From: Halomonas jincaotanensis
GTDB taxonomy: Bacteria; Pseudomonadota; Gammaproteobacteria; Pseudomonadales; Halomonadaceae
Direction of reading: 5' to 3'
DNA: 64,000 nt
Assembly: GCF_018448785.1 (NCBI RefSeq)
Contig: NZ_JAHCLU010000001.1
Location: 431,221 to 495,220 of the forward strand
The translations under genes and the position numbers were made by a program. The notes under the pieces were generated by a model. The model was not told the origin of the DNA and did not search any database. It was given only the letters and a program-made list of their open reading frames with translations. Positions 1 through 10,261 of the stretch are shown here, one piece after another; the first letter of the stretch is position 1, and each line of letters opens with the position of its first letter.

Positions 1-973
1 GCTTGACCCGTCCCTTGGCCCCGGTGATGCCGGCGACGATCGACTGGATGTCCTCGAACTGGCTCTTGGCGTAGTGACCACTGGTGTGGAGGGCGTGCAG
101 CTCGCGGGCCTTCTGGGTATCACAGGGATCGTATTCGTAGCTGACCGACACCGGCACCAGGCGTAGTTCATGGATCGCCTCGCCGATCGAGACGTCGCGC
201 TCCAGGCTGCGGCGCGCCATGGTCATCATCTTGAGGATGGCCGGATCGGTGCGGTCGATGCCGTCCTTGGCGCGGCCCTCGCGCTGGGCCATCCAGATCG
301 AGTGATTGTCCTCGAGAATCGAGTGGCGGATATAGCCCGAGAGCTTTTGGTAGGCAGCCAGCATGGCGCGCTTGCCCCGGGCGCTGCGCGGGACGATGAA
401 GCTCTTGTTGAGTCGCATTAGATCGGTGACATAGGGCTTCTTGAGCAGGTTGTCGCCGATGGCGATACGCACCGTGTTGCGTCCGGCCAGGTAGAGCGCG
501 TAATTGACGAAGGCCGGATCGAGCGAGATATCGCGGTGATTGCCGATGAACAGGTAAGCCGTATCGGGGTCGAGTGCATCGAGCCCCTCGACGCGGAAGT
601 CATCGGTGCTGGTGCGAATCATGCGCTGCATGTAGCTGGCCAGGCGCATCTGGAAATCATTCACGCTGGTGACGTCGCGGACTTCGCGACGAATGGCGAT
701 GCTGGCCAGCGTACGCGACAGGCTCGGCAGATAGCGTGAGAGACGCGGCAGGCGAAAGCGGGTCAGTGCCGTCAGAAGCTCGGTGTCACGCGAAAGTCGC
801 GCGAGCACCTCGGCGACCTCATCGTCCTGGTAGGGGCGAATGCCGGCCCACGGGTCCGCATCGTCTCTGGCGATATTGTCGTTATCGGTTTCGGTCATGC
901 CACTATCTTGAGTATCGTCTTGGGTATCGGTTAACGCTTGGGTATCGTTTAGCTCGTTGCGCGAACGGGTCAT
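1..973 (-). CDS. 1-acylglycerol-3-phosphate acyltransferase-like protein (partial)
   Basis: The minus-strand frame stays open from an ATG at 973 to the window edge, giving about 324 residues without a stop, so the C-terminus is missing. The translation contains NHRDISLDP followed by FVNYALYLAG and, further on, IWMAQREGRAKDG. This resembles the PlsC-type phospholipid acyltransferase superfamily, but the His-to-Asp spacing is HX5D rather than the usual HX4D, and the EGTR block is replaced by QREGRAKDG. The expected role is acyl transfer in membrane lipid synthesis; the exact substrate cannot be inferred. The ATG at 973 overlaps the rdgC stop (ATGA), which suggests coupling. A second in-frame ATG at 898 is equally possible, because codons between the two encode a low-complexity DTQ-rich stretch from a 12-bp repeat. 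Neither start has a strong ribosome binding site. Confidence 0.7.
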   Translation of the reverse strand, partial: MTRSRNELNDTQALTDTQDDTQDSGMTETDNDNIARDDADPWAGIRPYQDDEVAEVLARLSRDTELLTALTRFRLPRLSRYLPSLSRTLASIAIRREVRDVTSVNDFQMRLASYMQRMIRTSTDDFRVEGLDALDPDTAYLFIGNHRDISLDPAFVNYALYLAGRNTVRIAIGDNLLKKPYVTDLMRLNKSFIVPRSARGKRAMLAAYQKLSGYIRHSILEDNHSIWMAQREGRAKDGIDRTDPAILKMMTMARRSLERDVSIGEAIHELRLVPVSVSYEYDPCDTQKARELHALHTSGHYAKSQFEDIQSIVAGITGAKGRVK

Positions 974-1902
974 GCGGACAGGGCGTCGCGTTGCATACCC
1001 GCTTCGCCGCCCAGCCACTCGATAAGGCGCTCGATGCTTTCGCCGAGTGCCTGCGCCATCAGCACGAAGTCGGTCTCCAGCCTGACGAGTGCGTCGTCGC
1101 CGTCGTCCGAGGCATTGGCCTCGTCGATCAGGGCGTCGCCGAAGCGCAGCGACTTGATGGCGAGATCATCGTGCATCACAAAGCTTAGTCGGCCCTCGAT
1201 CTCCAGGGCCAGTTTGCTCGCCTGGCGGCCGCTTGCCAGCAACTGCTGAATCTCGTCGCTGTCCAGGTCCACCTGGCGAGCGCGCAGCACGCCATCATCG
1301 CCCTTGGCCTTGAGTTCCACCTGGTCGCCCAGTACCAGGTCGGCCGGCCGCGAGGCCGGGTCAGTCAGCCAGGTGGTCATCGCCCGCATCGGCAGGGTCT
1401 GGCTGGTCAAGGGCGTGACCTTGAGACTGCCCAGGGTCTCGCGCAGCAGATCCAGCACTTCCTCGGCGCGCTTGCGGGAGCTGGCGTTCACCCCGATCAG
1501 GTCGTGACGGGCGTCCCACCACAGGTCGAGCTTCTGGCTGCGTATGAATGCCTGAGGGAGGAGTTCCTCGACGACCTGCTCCTTGATGGCGAGCTTTTCC
1601 TGGCGTCGCAGCTTGCGGCCTTCCCGGGTTTCCAGATCGGCGGCGCGCTCATCGACTTCCTCGCGGACGACTGCCGTCGGCAACAGTCGCTCCTGTCGCA
1701 GTGCCGTCATCAGCCGCTGGCCCTGCAGCTCGTGCAGTCGCTGGGTGCCGGCGCGCCCGGCCGGTACGCTCCAGCCCAACCGGCGCGGTTCGCTGCCGCT
1801 CAGCGGGCGTGCGGCCATGGCGTCCAACGCCTCTTCCAGGGTGTCGGCATCGAGCTGCGGTGCCTCGTGCAGGCGATAAAGGTGCAAGTGCTTGAACCAC
1901 AT
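970..1902 (-). CDS. rdgC: Recombination-associated protein RdgC
   Basis: A 310-residue protein beginning MWFKHLHLYRL, the characteristic RdgC N-terminus (WFKNLxxYRL in the family), and of the usual family length of about 300 residues. RdgC forms a ring-shaped dimer on double-stranded DNA and restrains RecA-dependent recombination. It acts in the cytoplasm on the nucleoid. The gene is divergent from gyrA with 185 bp between the two start codons, and its stop overlaps the start of the downstream acyltransferase gene by 4 bp, so the two are probably cotranscribed. The initiator ATG at 1902 has only a modest GAG-containing site upstream. Confidence 0.93.
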   Translation of the reverse strand: MWFKHLHLYRLHEAPQLDADTLEEALDAMAARPLSGSEPRRLGWSVPAGRAGTQRLHELQGQRLMTALRQERLLPTAVVREEVDERAADLETREGRKLRRQEKLAIKEQVVEELLPQAFIRSQKLDLWWDARHDLIGVNASSRKRAEEVLDLLRETLGSLKVTPLTSQTLPMRAMTTWLTDPASRPADLVLGDQVELKAKGDDGVLRARQVDLDSDEIQQLLASGRQASKLALEIEGRLSFVMHDDLAIKSLRFGDALIDEANASDDGDDALVRLETDFVLMAQALGESIERLIEWLGGEAGMQRDALSA

Positions 1903-2002
1903 GAAGCATTTCTCGAGCGAAAAGGAGGCACATTATGGCCAAAGGAGCTGGCGGGTGCCAGTCGAACCGCGGGTTTCCCGAGCTGCCTTTGCCGCCGTCA
2001 GA

Positions 2003-2011
2003 TGGTATGAT
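2003..2011 (+). promoter_or_regulatory. Candidate extended -10 promoter for gyrA
   Basis: TGGTATGAT fits an extended -10 element (TGn followed by TATGAT) and lies 77 nt upstream of the gyrA start, inside the 185-bp rdgC/gyrA divergent region. No good -35 hexamer is visible at 16-18 nt upstream, which extended -10 promoters tolerate. Confidence 0.4.
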
Positions 2012-2087
2012 GTGCGGCTGTTGTGGCGCCTCCGGCGATGCCGGAAGATAGGGCCAACTCGTTGCAGTGCAAAGGATTCGACGACCC

Positions 2088-4802
2088 ATGGGTGACATCG
2101 CCAGAGAGATTATGCCAGTCAACATCGAGGACGAACTCAAGCAGTCGTACCTCGATTACGCGATGAGTGTGATCATCGGCCGTGCGCTGCCGGATGTGCG
2201 CGACGGACTCAAGCCGGTGCATCGGCGCGTGCTGTTCGCCATGCACGAGCTGAGCAACGACTGGAACAAACCGTACAAGAAGTCGGCCCGTGTGGTGGGC
2301 GACGTCATCGGTAAGTATCACCCCCATGGGGATAGCGCCGTCTATGACACCATCGTGCGCATGGCCCAGGATTTCTCCATGCGCCATGTGCTGGTCGACG
2401 GCCAGGGCAACTTCGGTTCCATCGATGGCGACAACGCCGCCGCCATGCGTTACACCGAGATTCGCATGTCCCGGCTGGCCCACGAGCTGCTGGCCGACCT
2501 CGAAAAGGATACCGTCGACTGGGTCGACAACTACGACGGCACCGAGCGAATTCCCGATGTGCTGCCGACCAAGGTGCCCAACCTGCTGATCAACGGCTCC
2601 TCGGGCATCGCCGTAGGCATGGCGACCAACATTCCGCCGCACAACATGGGCGAGATCATCAACGGCTGCCTGGCGCTGATCGACGACTACACCCTGACCG
2701 TCGACGACCTGATGGAGCACATCACCGGGCCGGACTTTCCCACCGGCGCCATCATCAACGGCCGCGCCGGCATTCTCGAGGCGTATCGCACCGGGCGTGG
2801 CCGCATCTATATCCGTTCGCGTCATACCATCGAGCATGATGACAAGTCCGGCCGCGACCATATCATCGTCTCCGAGCTCCCCTACCAGGTGAACAAGGCG
2901 CGCTTGATCGAGAAGATCGCCGAGCTGGTCAAGGAGAAGAAGATCGAGGGCATCGCCGAGCTGCGCGACGAATCCGACAAGGACGGCCTGCGCGTGGTGA
3001 TCGAGGTCAAGCGCGGCGAGAGCGGCGAGGTGGTGGTCAACAACCTCTTTGCCCAGACCCAGTTGCAGAACGTCTTCGGCATCAACATGGTCGCCCTGGC
3101 CGACGGCCAGCCGCGCACCATGAACATCAAGGAAATCCTCGAGGCCTTCATCCGCCACCGCCGCGAAGTCGTCACCCGCCGGACGCTCTTCGAGCTGCGG
3201 AAGGCGCGCGAACGCGGCCACCTGCTCGAGGGCCTGGCGGTGGCGATCTCGAACATCGACGAGGTGATCGAACTGATCAAGGCCTCGCCCTCGGCCGCCG
3301 AAGCCAAGGAGAAGCTGCTGGCGAGAAGCTGGCAGCCCGGCCAGGTCACCCAGATGCTCGAGCGTGCCGGCGCCACCTCCTGCAAGCCCGAGGATCTCGA
3401 AGAGGGTTTCGGCCTCAATACGGCCGGCAGCGAATATCGCCTCTCGCCGGCCCAGGCCCAGGCCATCCTCGAGCTGCGCCTGCACCGCCTGACCGGTCTC
3501 GAGACCGAGAAGCTGCTCAACGAATACCTGTCGATCCTGGAAAGGATCGCCGAATTGAGCGAGATTCTGGCCTCCCCTGACCGCCTGCTCGAGGTGATCC
3601 GCGAGGAGCTCGAAGCGGTCCGCGACCAGTTCGCCAACCCGCGCAAGACCGAGATCCAGGCCAGCCACCTCGACCTTTCCATGGAAGACCTGATCGCCGA
3701 GGAGGACATGGTGGTCACGGTGTCGCGCTCCGGCTATGCCAAGACCCAGCCGCTCTCCGATTACCAGGCCCAGCGGCGCGGCGGACGCGGCAAGTCGGCG
3801 ACGTCGATGAAGGATGAGGACGTCATCGAGCACCTGCTGGTGGCCTCGACGCACGACACCATTCTGCTCTTCTCCAACCGCGGCAAGGTCTACTGGCTCA
3901 AGGTCTATGAAATGCCCAACGCCAGCCGTGGCTCGCGAGGCAAGCCTCTGGTCAACATGCTGCCGCTGGATGAAGGCGAGGACATCAATGCGATCCTGCC
4001 GGTGCGCGACTACGACCCGGAGTGCTACATCTTCTTCGCCACCGCCAGCGGCACCGTCAAGCGCACCAGCCTCGAGCAGTTCTCGCGGCCGCGCAGCGTA
4101 GGCCTGATCGCAATCGACCTCGACGAAGGCGACCGCCTGGTGGGCGCGGCGATCACCTCCGGCAGCGATCACGTCATGCTGCTGTCGTCCAAGGGCAAGG
4201 CCATCCGCTTCGAGGAAGGCAACGTCCGCGCCATGGGCCGTACCGCGCGCGGCGTGCGCGGCATGCGTCTGCCGGGCAAGGCCGAGGTGATCAGCCTGAT
4301 CATCCCGCAGAGCCAGCAGATCGATGCCGAGGCCGACGTGGAAGCCGACACCGAGACAACCGCTGGTCAGCTGACGGACGGCGAGAGCGGCAACGGTGGC
4401 CAGATCTATATTCTCACCGCCAGCGAGAACGGTTACGGCAAGCGGTCGCGGCTCGAGGAATTCCCGCTGCGCGGTCGCGGCGGCCAGGGCGTGATCGCCA
4501 TGCAGACCAGCGAGCGCAACGGCTCATTGGTCGCCGCCATGCAGGTCTATTCCAACGACGAAATGATGCTGATTACCGACCGTGGCACGCTGGTGCGCAC
4601 CCGCGTCGAGGAGGTCTCGATCACCTCGCGCAATACCCAGGGGGTGATGCTGATTCGTCTGGGCAAGGAAGAGAAGCTGGTCAAGACCGTGCGGATCGAT
4701 GAGCTGGAGGATGTTGCCGAGGTTGAGGCAGGGATAGAGGATGTCGAGATGACCGACACATCAGAGAGCCCTGACGACGCCGACGACAACGACGCCTCCT
4801 GA
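2088..4802 (+). CDS. gyrA: DNA gyrase subunit A
   Basis: A 904-residue GyrA, the DNA-cleaving subunit of the A2B2 type II topoisomerase that introduces negative supercoils. The start at 2088 gives [20 protein letters not shown], matching the family N-terminus, with AAAGGA about 11 nt upstream. The active-site tyrosine is Tyr122 (AAAMRYTEI). The quinolone-resistance region reads [11 protein letters not shown] with Ser83 and Asp87, the wild-type susceptible residues in E. coli numbering. The GyrA box QRRGGRGK is present in the C-terminal DNA-wrapping domain. The C-terminal domain carries an acidic insertion near 4320-4400 and the protein ends in a strongly acidic tail, as expected in a moderate halophile. 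serC follows after 17 nt and may be partly cotranscribed. Confidence 0.98.
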   Translation: MGDIAREIMPVNIEDELKQSYLDYAMSVIIGRALPDVRDGLKPVHRRVLFAMHELSNDWNKPYKKSARVVGDVIGKYHPHGDSAVYDTIVRMAQDFSMRHVLVDGQGNFGSIDGDNAAAMRYTEIRMSRLAHELLADLEKDTVDWVDNYDGTERIPDVLPTKVPNLLINGSSGIAVGMATNIPPHNMGEIINGCLALIDDYTLTVDDLMEHITGPDFPTGAIINGRAGILEAYRTGRGRIYIRSRHTIEHDDKSGRDHIIVSELPYQVNKARLIEKIAELVKEKKIEGIAELRDESDKDGLRVVIEVKRGESGEVVVNNLFAQTQLQNVFGINMVALADGQPRTMNIKEILEAFIRHRREVVTRRTLFELRKARERGHLLEGLAVAISNIDEVIELIKASPSAAEAKEKLLARSWQPGQVTQMLERAGATSCKPEDLEEGFGLNTAGSEYRLSPAQAQAILELRLHRLTGLETEKLLNEYLSILERIAELSEILASPDRLLEVIREELEAVRDQFANPRKTEIQASHLDLSMEDLIAEEDMVVTVSRSGYAKTQPLSDYQAQRRGGRGKSATSMKDEDVIEHLLVASTHDTILLFSNRGKVYWLKVYEMPNASRGSRGKPLVNMLPLDEGEDINAILPVRDYDPECYIFFATASGTVKRTSLEQFSRPRSVGLIAIDLDEGDRLVGAAITSGSDHVMLLSSKGKAIRFEEGNVRAMGRTARGVRGMRLPGKAEVISLIIPQSQQIDAEADVEADTETTAGQLTDGESGNGGQIYILTASENGYGKRSRLEEFPLRGRGGQGVIAMQTSERNGSLVAAMQVYSNDEMMLITDRGTLVRTRVEEVSITSRNTQGVMLIRLGKEEKLVKTVRIDELEDVAEVEAGIEDVEMTDTSESPDDADDNDAS

Positions 4803-4819
4803 ATCGGAATGCCACGCTG

Positions 4820-5923
4820 ATGACACGTCATTACAACTTCTGCGCCGGCCCGGCGGCGCTCCCCACCGAGGTGCTGGAGCGTGCCCGCGACGAGATGCTC
4901 GATTATCGCGGCCACGGCCTGTCGGTCATGGAGATGAGCCATCGGGCGCCGGAGTATGTCGCCATTGCCCAGCAGGCCGAGGCGGACCTGCGCGAGCTGT
5001 TGACCATTCCCGACCACTACCGGGTGCTGTTTACCCAGGGCGGTGCCACGCTGCAGTTTGCCGCGGTGCCCTATAACCTGCTGGGCCACGGCGGTCGCGC
5101 CAATTTCCTGCATACCGGCATCTGGGGCAGCAAGGCCATTGCCGAGGCCCGGCATCTGTTTGGCGACGTCGCTGTCGTCGCGAGTAGCGAAGCCAACGGC
5201 CATAGCGCCGTCCCCCGGCCGGCCGACATCGTGCTGTCGGAAGACGCCGCCTACCTGCACTACACCGCCAACGAAACCATCGGCGGGCTCGAATTCGACT
5301 ATGTACCCGAGGCGGTACGCCCCGATGGCAGCGAGGTGCCGCTGGTCTGCGACATCTCCTCGAGCATCCTGTCGGGGCCGCTGGACGTGTCGAAGTTCGG
5401 GGTCATCTACGCCGGCGCGCAGAAGAATATCGGCCCGGCGGGGCTGGTGGTGGTCATCGTGCGCGAGGACCTGCTCGACCGTGCGCGCCCCGACATGCCG
5501 AGCCTGTTCGATTACCGGGCCCTGGCGGAGGCCGGCTCGATGATCAACACCCCGGCCACCTACAGCTGGTACCTGGCCGGGCTGGTGTTCCAGTGGTTGA
5601 AGCATGACATCGGCGGCCTGGCCGCCATGGACGCCATCAATCGTCGCAAGGCCGCCAAGCTCTATACAGCCATCGACGGCAGCGAGCTCTACGCCAACCC
5701 CATCGCCCTGCGCAATCGCTCGCAAATGAACGTGCCCTTCGTGCTGGCCGATGAGCGGCTGGACAAGGCGTTTCTGGCCGAAGCCGACGCGGCGGGGTTG
5801 CTCAATCTCAAGGGCCACCGCAGCGTCGGCGGCATGCGCGCCAGCCTCTACAATGCGGTGCCCGAGGCGGCCGTGGACGCCCTGATCACCTTCATGGCCG
5901 ATTTCGAACAACGCAGGGGATAA
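4820..5923 (+). CDS. serC: Phosphoserine aminotransferase
   Basis: A 367-residue class V PLP-dependent aminotransferase that converts 3-phosphohydroxypyruvate and glutamate to O-phosphoserine in serine synthesis; it also serves pyridoxal phosphate synthesis through 4-phosphohydroxythreonine. The N-terminus YNFCAGPAALPTEVL is the SerC signature. The PLP-binding lysine is Lys202 in YAGAQKNIGPAG. It ends in the usual family C-terminus (KGHRSVGGMRASLYNA). It begins 17 nt after gyrA and is followed 3 nt later by pheA. The gyrA-serC-pheA arrangement is standard in Pseudomonas and Halomonas. Confidence 0.97.
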   Translation: MTRHYNFCAGPAALPTEVLERARDEMLDYRGHGLSVMEMSHRAPEYVAIAQQAEADLRELLTIPDHYRVLFTQGGATLQFAAVPYNLLGHGGRANFLHTGIWGSKAIAEARHLFGDVAVVASSEANGHSAVPRPADIVLSEDAAYLHYTANETIGGLEFDYVPEAVRPDGSEVPLVCDISSSILSGPLDVSKFGVIYAGAQKNIGPAGLVVVIVREDLLDRARPDMPSLFDYRALAEAGSMINTPATYSWYLAGLVFQWLKHDIGGLAAMDAINRRKAAKLYTAIDGSELYANPIALRNRSQMNVPFVLADERLDKAFLAEADAAGLLNLKGHRSVGGMRASLYNAVPEAAVDALITFMADFEQRRG

Positions 5924-5926
5924 CTC

Positions 5927-7018
5927 ATGTCCGATACCTCCAGGGATCTCGAAGAGCTGAGAGAGCGCATCGACGCGCTGGACCTCGATATCCTGCGCTT
6001 GATCAGCGAACGCGCCACCTGTGCCAAGCAGGTCGCCGAGATCAAGACCGAGCGCGACCCCGACGCGGCGTTCTACCGGCCCGAACGCGAGGCCCAGGTG
6101 CTGCGCCGGATCATGGCCCTCAACCAGGGACCGCTGGACAGCGAAGAAATGGCGCGGCTGTTTCGCGAGATCATGTCGGCCTGCCTGGCGCTCGAGCAGC
6201 CGATCAAGGTCGCCTATCTGGGGCCCGAGGGCACCTTTACCCAGCAGGCGACGCTCAAGCACTTCGGCGAGAGCGCCGTGAGCCTGCCCATGGCGGCGAT
6301 CGACGAGGTGTTTCGTGAAGTCGAGGCCGGCGCCGTCAACTACGGCGTGGTGCCGGTGGAAAACTCCACCGAGGGCGTGATCAACCATACGCTCGACTCC
6401 TTCATGGATTCGTCGCTGCGCATTTCCGGCGAGGTGGTGCTGCGTATCCATCACCACCTGCTGGTGGGTGAAACCACGCGCCGCGACAAGGTCTCGCGGA
6501 TCTATTCGCATCCCCAGTCGTTTGCCCAGTGCCGCAAGTGGCTCGATGCGCATTTTCCCCACGCCGAGCGCGTGCCGGTCTCGTCCAACGCCGAGGCCGC
6601 GCGCCTGGTCAAGACCGAGTGGCACAGTGCCGCGATTGCCGGCGACATGGCCGCCAAGCTCTACGGCCTGACCCGGCTCGCCGAGAAGATCGAGGATCGG
6701 CCGGACAACTCCACGCGCTTTCTGATCATCGGCAGTCACGTGGTGCCGATGTCCGGCGAGGACAAGACCTCCGTGGTGGTGGCCATGCGCAACCAGCCCG
6801 GCGCCCTGCATGACCTGCTCGAACCCTTCCACCGGCACCAGATCGACCTGACGCGCCTGGAAACCCGGCCGTCGCGCAGCGGCGTCTGGAACTACGTCTT
6901 CTTCATCGACTTCAAGGGCCACCGCGACGAGCCACGGGTCACCGCCGTGCTTGACGAGGTCCGGCTGCGCGCCGCCGAGCTCAAGGTGCTGGGGTCCTAT
7001 CCCATGGGCGTGCTCTAG
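5927..7018 (+). CDS. pheA: Bifunctional chorismate mutase / prephenate dehydratase (P-protein)
   Basis: A 363-residue P-protein. Residues 1-90 form an AroQ chorismate mutase domain (LRERIDALDLDILRLISER). The prephenate dehydratase domain starts near residue 92 (VAYLGPEGTFTQQAT), and a C-terminal ACT domain contains NQPGALHDLLEPF and ESRP-type TRLETRPSR, the phenylalanine-binding regulatory region. It turns chorismate into phenylpyruvate in phenylalanine synthesis. Translation follows serC by 3 nt, with the ribosome binding site AGGGGA inside the serC end, and the next gene starts 2 nt after the stop. This indicates one polycistronic, translationally coupled mRNA. Feedback inhibition by phenylalanine is expected from the ACT domain. 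Confidence 0.97.
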   Translation: MSDTSRDLEELRERIDALDLDILRLISERATCAKQVAEIKTERDPDAAFYRPEREAQVLRRIMALNQGPLDSEEMARLFREIMSACLALEQPIKVAYLGPEGTFTQQATLKHFGESAVSLPMAAIDEVFREVEAGAVNYGVVPVENSTEGVINHTLDSFMDSSLRISGEVVLRIHHHLLVGETTRRDKVSRIYSHPQSFAQCRKWLDAHFPHAERVPVSSNAEAARLVKTEWHSAAIAGDMAAKLYGLTRLAEKIEDRPDNSTRFLIIGSHVVPMSGEDKTSVVVAMRNQPGALHDLLEPFHRHQIDLTRLETRPSRSGVWNYVFFIDFKGHRDEPRVTAVLDEVRLRAAELKVLGSYPMGVL

Positions 7019-7020
7019 TC

Positions 7021-9378
7021 ATGCGGTTCGAGGACTCCCGTATCCTGATCGTCGGCCTGGGGCTGATCGGCGGCTCCCTGGCCGCCGCCCTGCGTCGTGC
7101 CGGCGTGGGCGATGAACCCGACATCGACGCCGAGATGGAGAAGGGCACCGTCGAGATCGGCCCCATCGAAGTAGCCGAGATCCTTGGCTGCGACCCCGAT
7201 CCCGACGAGATCGCCTGCGGCATCGCGATGGGCCTGATCGACCGCGGCGACACGCGCCTGGCCCCGCTGGTGGAAGGCGCCACCCTGATCGTGCTCGCGG
7301 TGCCGGTGCTGGCCATGCGCGGCGTGATGGCCGAACTCGCCGGCTGCCTTCACCGGGCGGCCGCCGATGTGGTGATCACCGACGTCGGCAGCACCAAGGC
7401 CGCGATTCGCGACGGCGCCGTTGCGGCGTTCGGCGGCCTGCCCCCCAACCTGGTGCTGGGCCATCCCATCGCCGGCTCCGAGAAGAGCGGCGTGGCGGCG
7501 GCCAATCCGCGCCTCTTCGCGCGTCACAAGGTCATACTCACGCCCGATGCCGATACCGACCCGGTGGCGCTGGCGCGGGTGCGCGCCCTCTGGGAGACCT
7601 GCGACGCCGAGGTGCTGGAAATGGACGTGGCGCGCCACGACCAGGTGCTGGCGCGCACCAGCCACCTGCCGCACCTGCTCGCCTTCTCGCTGGTGGATAC
7701 GCTGGCGCGCCAGGACGAGCGCCTGGATATCTTTCGTTATGCCGCCGGTGGGTTTCGCGATTTCACGCGCATCGCCGGCAGCGACCCGGTCATGTGGCGC
7801 GACATCTTCGTCGCCAATCGCGACGCCGTGCTCGCCGCGCTGGACGACTTCGAGGCCGGCGTGGCGAGGTTGCGACGCGCGATCGAGGCCGGCGACGGCG
7901 ACGCCATGCTCGCCACCTTCGATCGTGCCAGCCACGCGCGACACTACTTTGACTCCCTGCTCAATCAGACCAGTTATCAGGCGGAATACCAGATGCAACA
8001 ACACGGCAAGCTGCGCTATCGGGTGAGCCCCGGCGGTGGCGTGACCGGGCGCATTCGCGTCCCCGGCGACAAGTCGATCTCTCATCGCTCGATCATGCTG
8101 GGGGCGCTGGCCGAGGGCGACACCGACGTGAAAGGCTTTCTCGAGGGCGAGGATAGCCTCGCCACGCTGCAGGCCTTTCGCGAAATGGGCGTGGCCATCG
8201 AAGGGCCGCACCAGGGCCGGGTGACCATCCATGGCGTCGGCATGCACGGCTTGAAGGCGCCGTCCGGGCCGCTTTATGTGGGTAACGCGGGCACCGCGAT
8301 GCGCCTGTTCTCCGGGCTGCTGGCCGGTCAGGCCTTCGATACCGAACTCACCGGCGACGCCTCGCTGACCAAGCGCCCGATGGGGCGGGTGGCCGATCCC
8401 CTGCGCGCGATGGGCGCCGAGATCGACACCGCCGAGGGCGGCCGGCCGCCGCTCAAGATCAAGGGCTGTCGCCAGCTGTCGGGTATCGATTACGCCATGC
8501 CGATGGCCAGCGCCCAGGTGAAGTCGTGCCTGCTGCTCGCCGGCCTTTACGCCGAGGGCCAGACGCGGGTGCGTGAACCCGCGCCGACCCGTGATCATAC
8601 CGAGCGCATGCTGGCCGGTTTCGGCTATGACGTGCAGCGCGAAGGCGATACCTGCTGGCTGCAGGGCGGCGGCAAGCTCACCGCCGGCCCGATCGACGTG
8701 CCCTCGGATATCTCCTCGGCCACCTTCTTCCTGGTCGCCGCCGCCATCACGCCGGGCTCGGACCTGGTGCTCGAGCACGTGGGCATCAACCCCACCCGCA
8801 TCGGCGCGATCAATATCCTCAAACAGATGGGCGCCGATCTCGAGCTCACCAATCAGGCCGAAGTCGGCGGCGAGCCCGTGGCCGACCTGCGTATTCGCTA
8901 CGCACCGCTGCACGGCATCGACATTCCCGCCGACCAGGTACCGCTGGCCATCGACGAGTTTCCGGCGCTGTTCATTGCCGCCGCCAATGCCGAAGGCGTC
9001 ACCCGCCTGCGCGGCGCCGAAGAGCTGCGCGTCAAGGAGTCCGACCGCCTGCAGGCGATGGCCGACGGGCTGAGCGTGCTGGGTGTCGAGAACCAGCTGC
9101 TGGCCGATGGCATCGATATCGTCGGGCGGCTTGAAGGGCAGGGCGGTGAGGGCGCCAGCTTATCTTCGCCGAACTATTCTTCGCCGAACTACAGCGGCGG
9201 GCATATCGACAGCCTTGGCGATCATCGTATCGCCATGGCCTTCACCATCGCCGGGCTGCGCGCCGCCGAGGAAATCGTCATCGACGACTGCGCCAACGTG
9301 GCAACGTCCTTTCCGGGCTTCATCGACCTGGCGCGCCGGGTCGGGCTGACCCTCGAAGAACAGCAGGAGGCGTCATGA
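7021..9378 (+). CDS. Fused prephenate/cyclohexadienyl dehydrogenase and EPSP synthase
   Basis: A 785-residue fusion of TyrA (about residues 1-325) and AroA (about 330-785). The TyrA half begins with a Rossmann NAD(P) motif [10 protein letters not shown] and contains [12 protein letters not shown] around the catalytic histidine; it makes the tyrosine precursor. The AroA half has [27 protein letters not shown] and [12 protein letters not shown] and catalyses the shikimate-3-phosphate plus PEP step. Such fusions are known in Pseudomonas and Halomonas. Two oddities: an acidic insertion of about 20 residues (roughly residues 31-51) splits the first Rossmann turn from the GCDPDPDE strand, and the AroA half carries a duplicated SSPNY block just before the DSLGDHR motif. 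The gene starts 2 nt after pheA and overlaps cmk by 4 bp. Confidence 0.95.
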   Translation: MRFEDSRILIVGLGLIGGSLAAALRRAGVGDEPDIDAEMEKGTVEIGPIEVAEILGCDPDPDEIACGIAMGLIDRGDTRLAPLVEGATLIVLAVPVLAMRGVMAELAGCLHRAAADVVITDVGSTKAAIRDGAVAAFGGLPPNLVLGHPIAGSEKSGVAAANPRLFARHKVILTPDADTDPVALARVRALWETCDAEVLEMDVARHDQVLARTSHLPHLLAFSLVDTLARQDERLDIFRYAAGGFRDFTRIAGSDPVMWRDIFVANRDAVLAALDDFEAGVARLRRAIEAGDGDAMLATFDRASHARHYFDSLLNQTSYQAEYQMQQHGKLRYRVSPGGGVTGRIRVPGDKSISHRSIMLGALAEGDTDVKGFLEGEDSLATLQAFREMGVAIEGPHQGRVTIHGVGMHGLKAPSGPLYVGNAGTAMRLFSGLLAGQAFDTELTGDASLTKRPMGRVADPLRAMGAEIDTAEGGRPPLKIKGCRQLSGIDYAMPMASAQVKSCLLLAGLYAEGQTRVREPAPTRDHTERMLAGFGYDVQREGDTCWLQGGGKLTAGPIDVPSDISSATFFLVAAAITPGSDLVLEHVGINPTRIGAINILKQMGADLELTNQAEVGGEPVADLRIRYAPLHGIDIPADQVPLAIDEFPALFIAAANAEGVTRLRGAEELRVKESDRLQAMADGLSVLGVENQLLADGIDIVGRLEGQGGEGASLSSPNYSSPNYSGGHIDSLGDHRIAMAFTIAGLRAAEEIVIDDCANVATSFPGFIDLARRVGLTLEEQQEAS
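9163..9192 (+). repeat. In-frame tandem duplication of 15 bp within aroA
   Basis: Two adjacent copies of TCTTCGCCGAACTAT/C, differing only in the last base, encode [10 protein letters not shown] in a loop just before the conserved DSLGDHR motif of the EPSP synthase domain. The loop is otherwise glycine-rich, so the duplication probably lies in a surface segment. Confidence 0.9.
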
Positions 9379-10064
9379 GGGATTCGGCACCGGTACTTGC
9401 CATCGACGGCCCCGGCGGCGCCGGCAAGGGCACCATCAGCCGCCTCGTCGCCGAGCGCCTGGGTTGGCATCTGCTGGACAGCGGTGCCCTCTACCGCCTC
9501 ACGGCGCTGGCCGCCGCCAAGCACGAGGTAGCCCTGGACGACGAGGCCGCCCTGGCCGAGGTGGCGCGGGATCTCGACGTGGTCTTCGAGGCCCGCGATG
9601 GCGGAACGGTCGTCTGGCTCGAGGGCGCGGATGCCACCACCACCATCCGTACCGAGCAGATCGGTGATGCCGCCTCGCAAGTCGCGGCGCTGCCCGCGGT
9701 GCGCCAGGCGCTTATGCAGCGCCAGCGCGATTTTCTCAAGCCTCCCGGCCTGGTCGCCGATGGCCGCGACATGGGCACCGTGGTCTTCCCCGACGCCCCC
9801 CTCAAGATTTTCCTCACCGCCTCGGCCTCCGAACGGGCCCACCGGCGGCGCCTCCAGTTGCAGGAGGCGGGGGTCGATGCTAGTCTATCGAGTCTTTTAA
9901 AGGAGATTCAGGCGCGCGATGCACGTGACATGCAGCGTAGCGTAGCTCCGCTCAAGCCGGCCGATGACGCCATCACGCTTGACACCACGCGCCTGACGAT
10001 ACCGGAAGTGGTAGATCGGCTGACGGAGTTGCTGGCCCAGCGAGGTTTGGCATCCGCCATTTGA
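9375..10064 (+). CDS. cmk: Cytidylate kinase
   Basis: A 229-residue P-loop kinase that phosphorylates CMP and dCMP. It has the Walker A segment [16 protein letters not shown] at residues 11-26, LLDSGALYR for nucleotide binding, and [13 protein letters not shown] near residue 130. Length matches the bacterial family. The start codon overlaps the aroA stop (ATGA), so translation is coupled to the aromatic operon. The order aroA-cmk-rpsA is widely conserved in gammaproteobacteria. A TTGACA hexamer overlaps the cmk stop at 10061-10066, but no well-spaced -10 box accompanies it. Confidence 0.97.
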   Translation: MRDSAPVLAIDGPGGAGKGTISRLVAERLGWHLLDSGALYRLTALAAAKHEVALDDEAALAEVARDLDVVFEARDGGTVVWLEGADATTTIRTEQIGDAASQVAALPAVRQALMQRQRDFLKPPGLVADGRDMGTVVFPDAPLKIFLTASASERAHRRRLQLQEAGVDASLSSLLKEIQARDARDMQRSVAPLKPADDAITLDTTRLTIPEVVDRLTELLAQRGLASAI

Positions 10065-10261
10065 CACTCCCTTGCGGCGCCTTCGCAGGATGTAATGACG
10101 TGGTCGGGCACTTTGTGGTGGGTAAAATTAAAGTAGCCGTGAGCCTGGCCAGGTCGAACCAGCGTTAACATCCCCGAAGGTTTGGCAAATAAGGCCCGCA
10201 CTCGCTGGTGGTGCGGAGAAGGCGGCAACGCCGTACTCAACGTTGATCACGTAGGAACATC

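Noticed and set aside
1998..4172. 724-residue open frame antisense to gyrA
   Set aside because: It mirrors gyrA codon structure in GC-rich DNA and has no recognisable domain; gyrA is unquestionable.
10061..10096. TTGACA and TGTAAT as an rpsA promoter
   Set aside because: The spacing of 24 nt is too long for a sigma-70 promoter.
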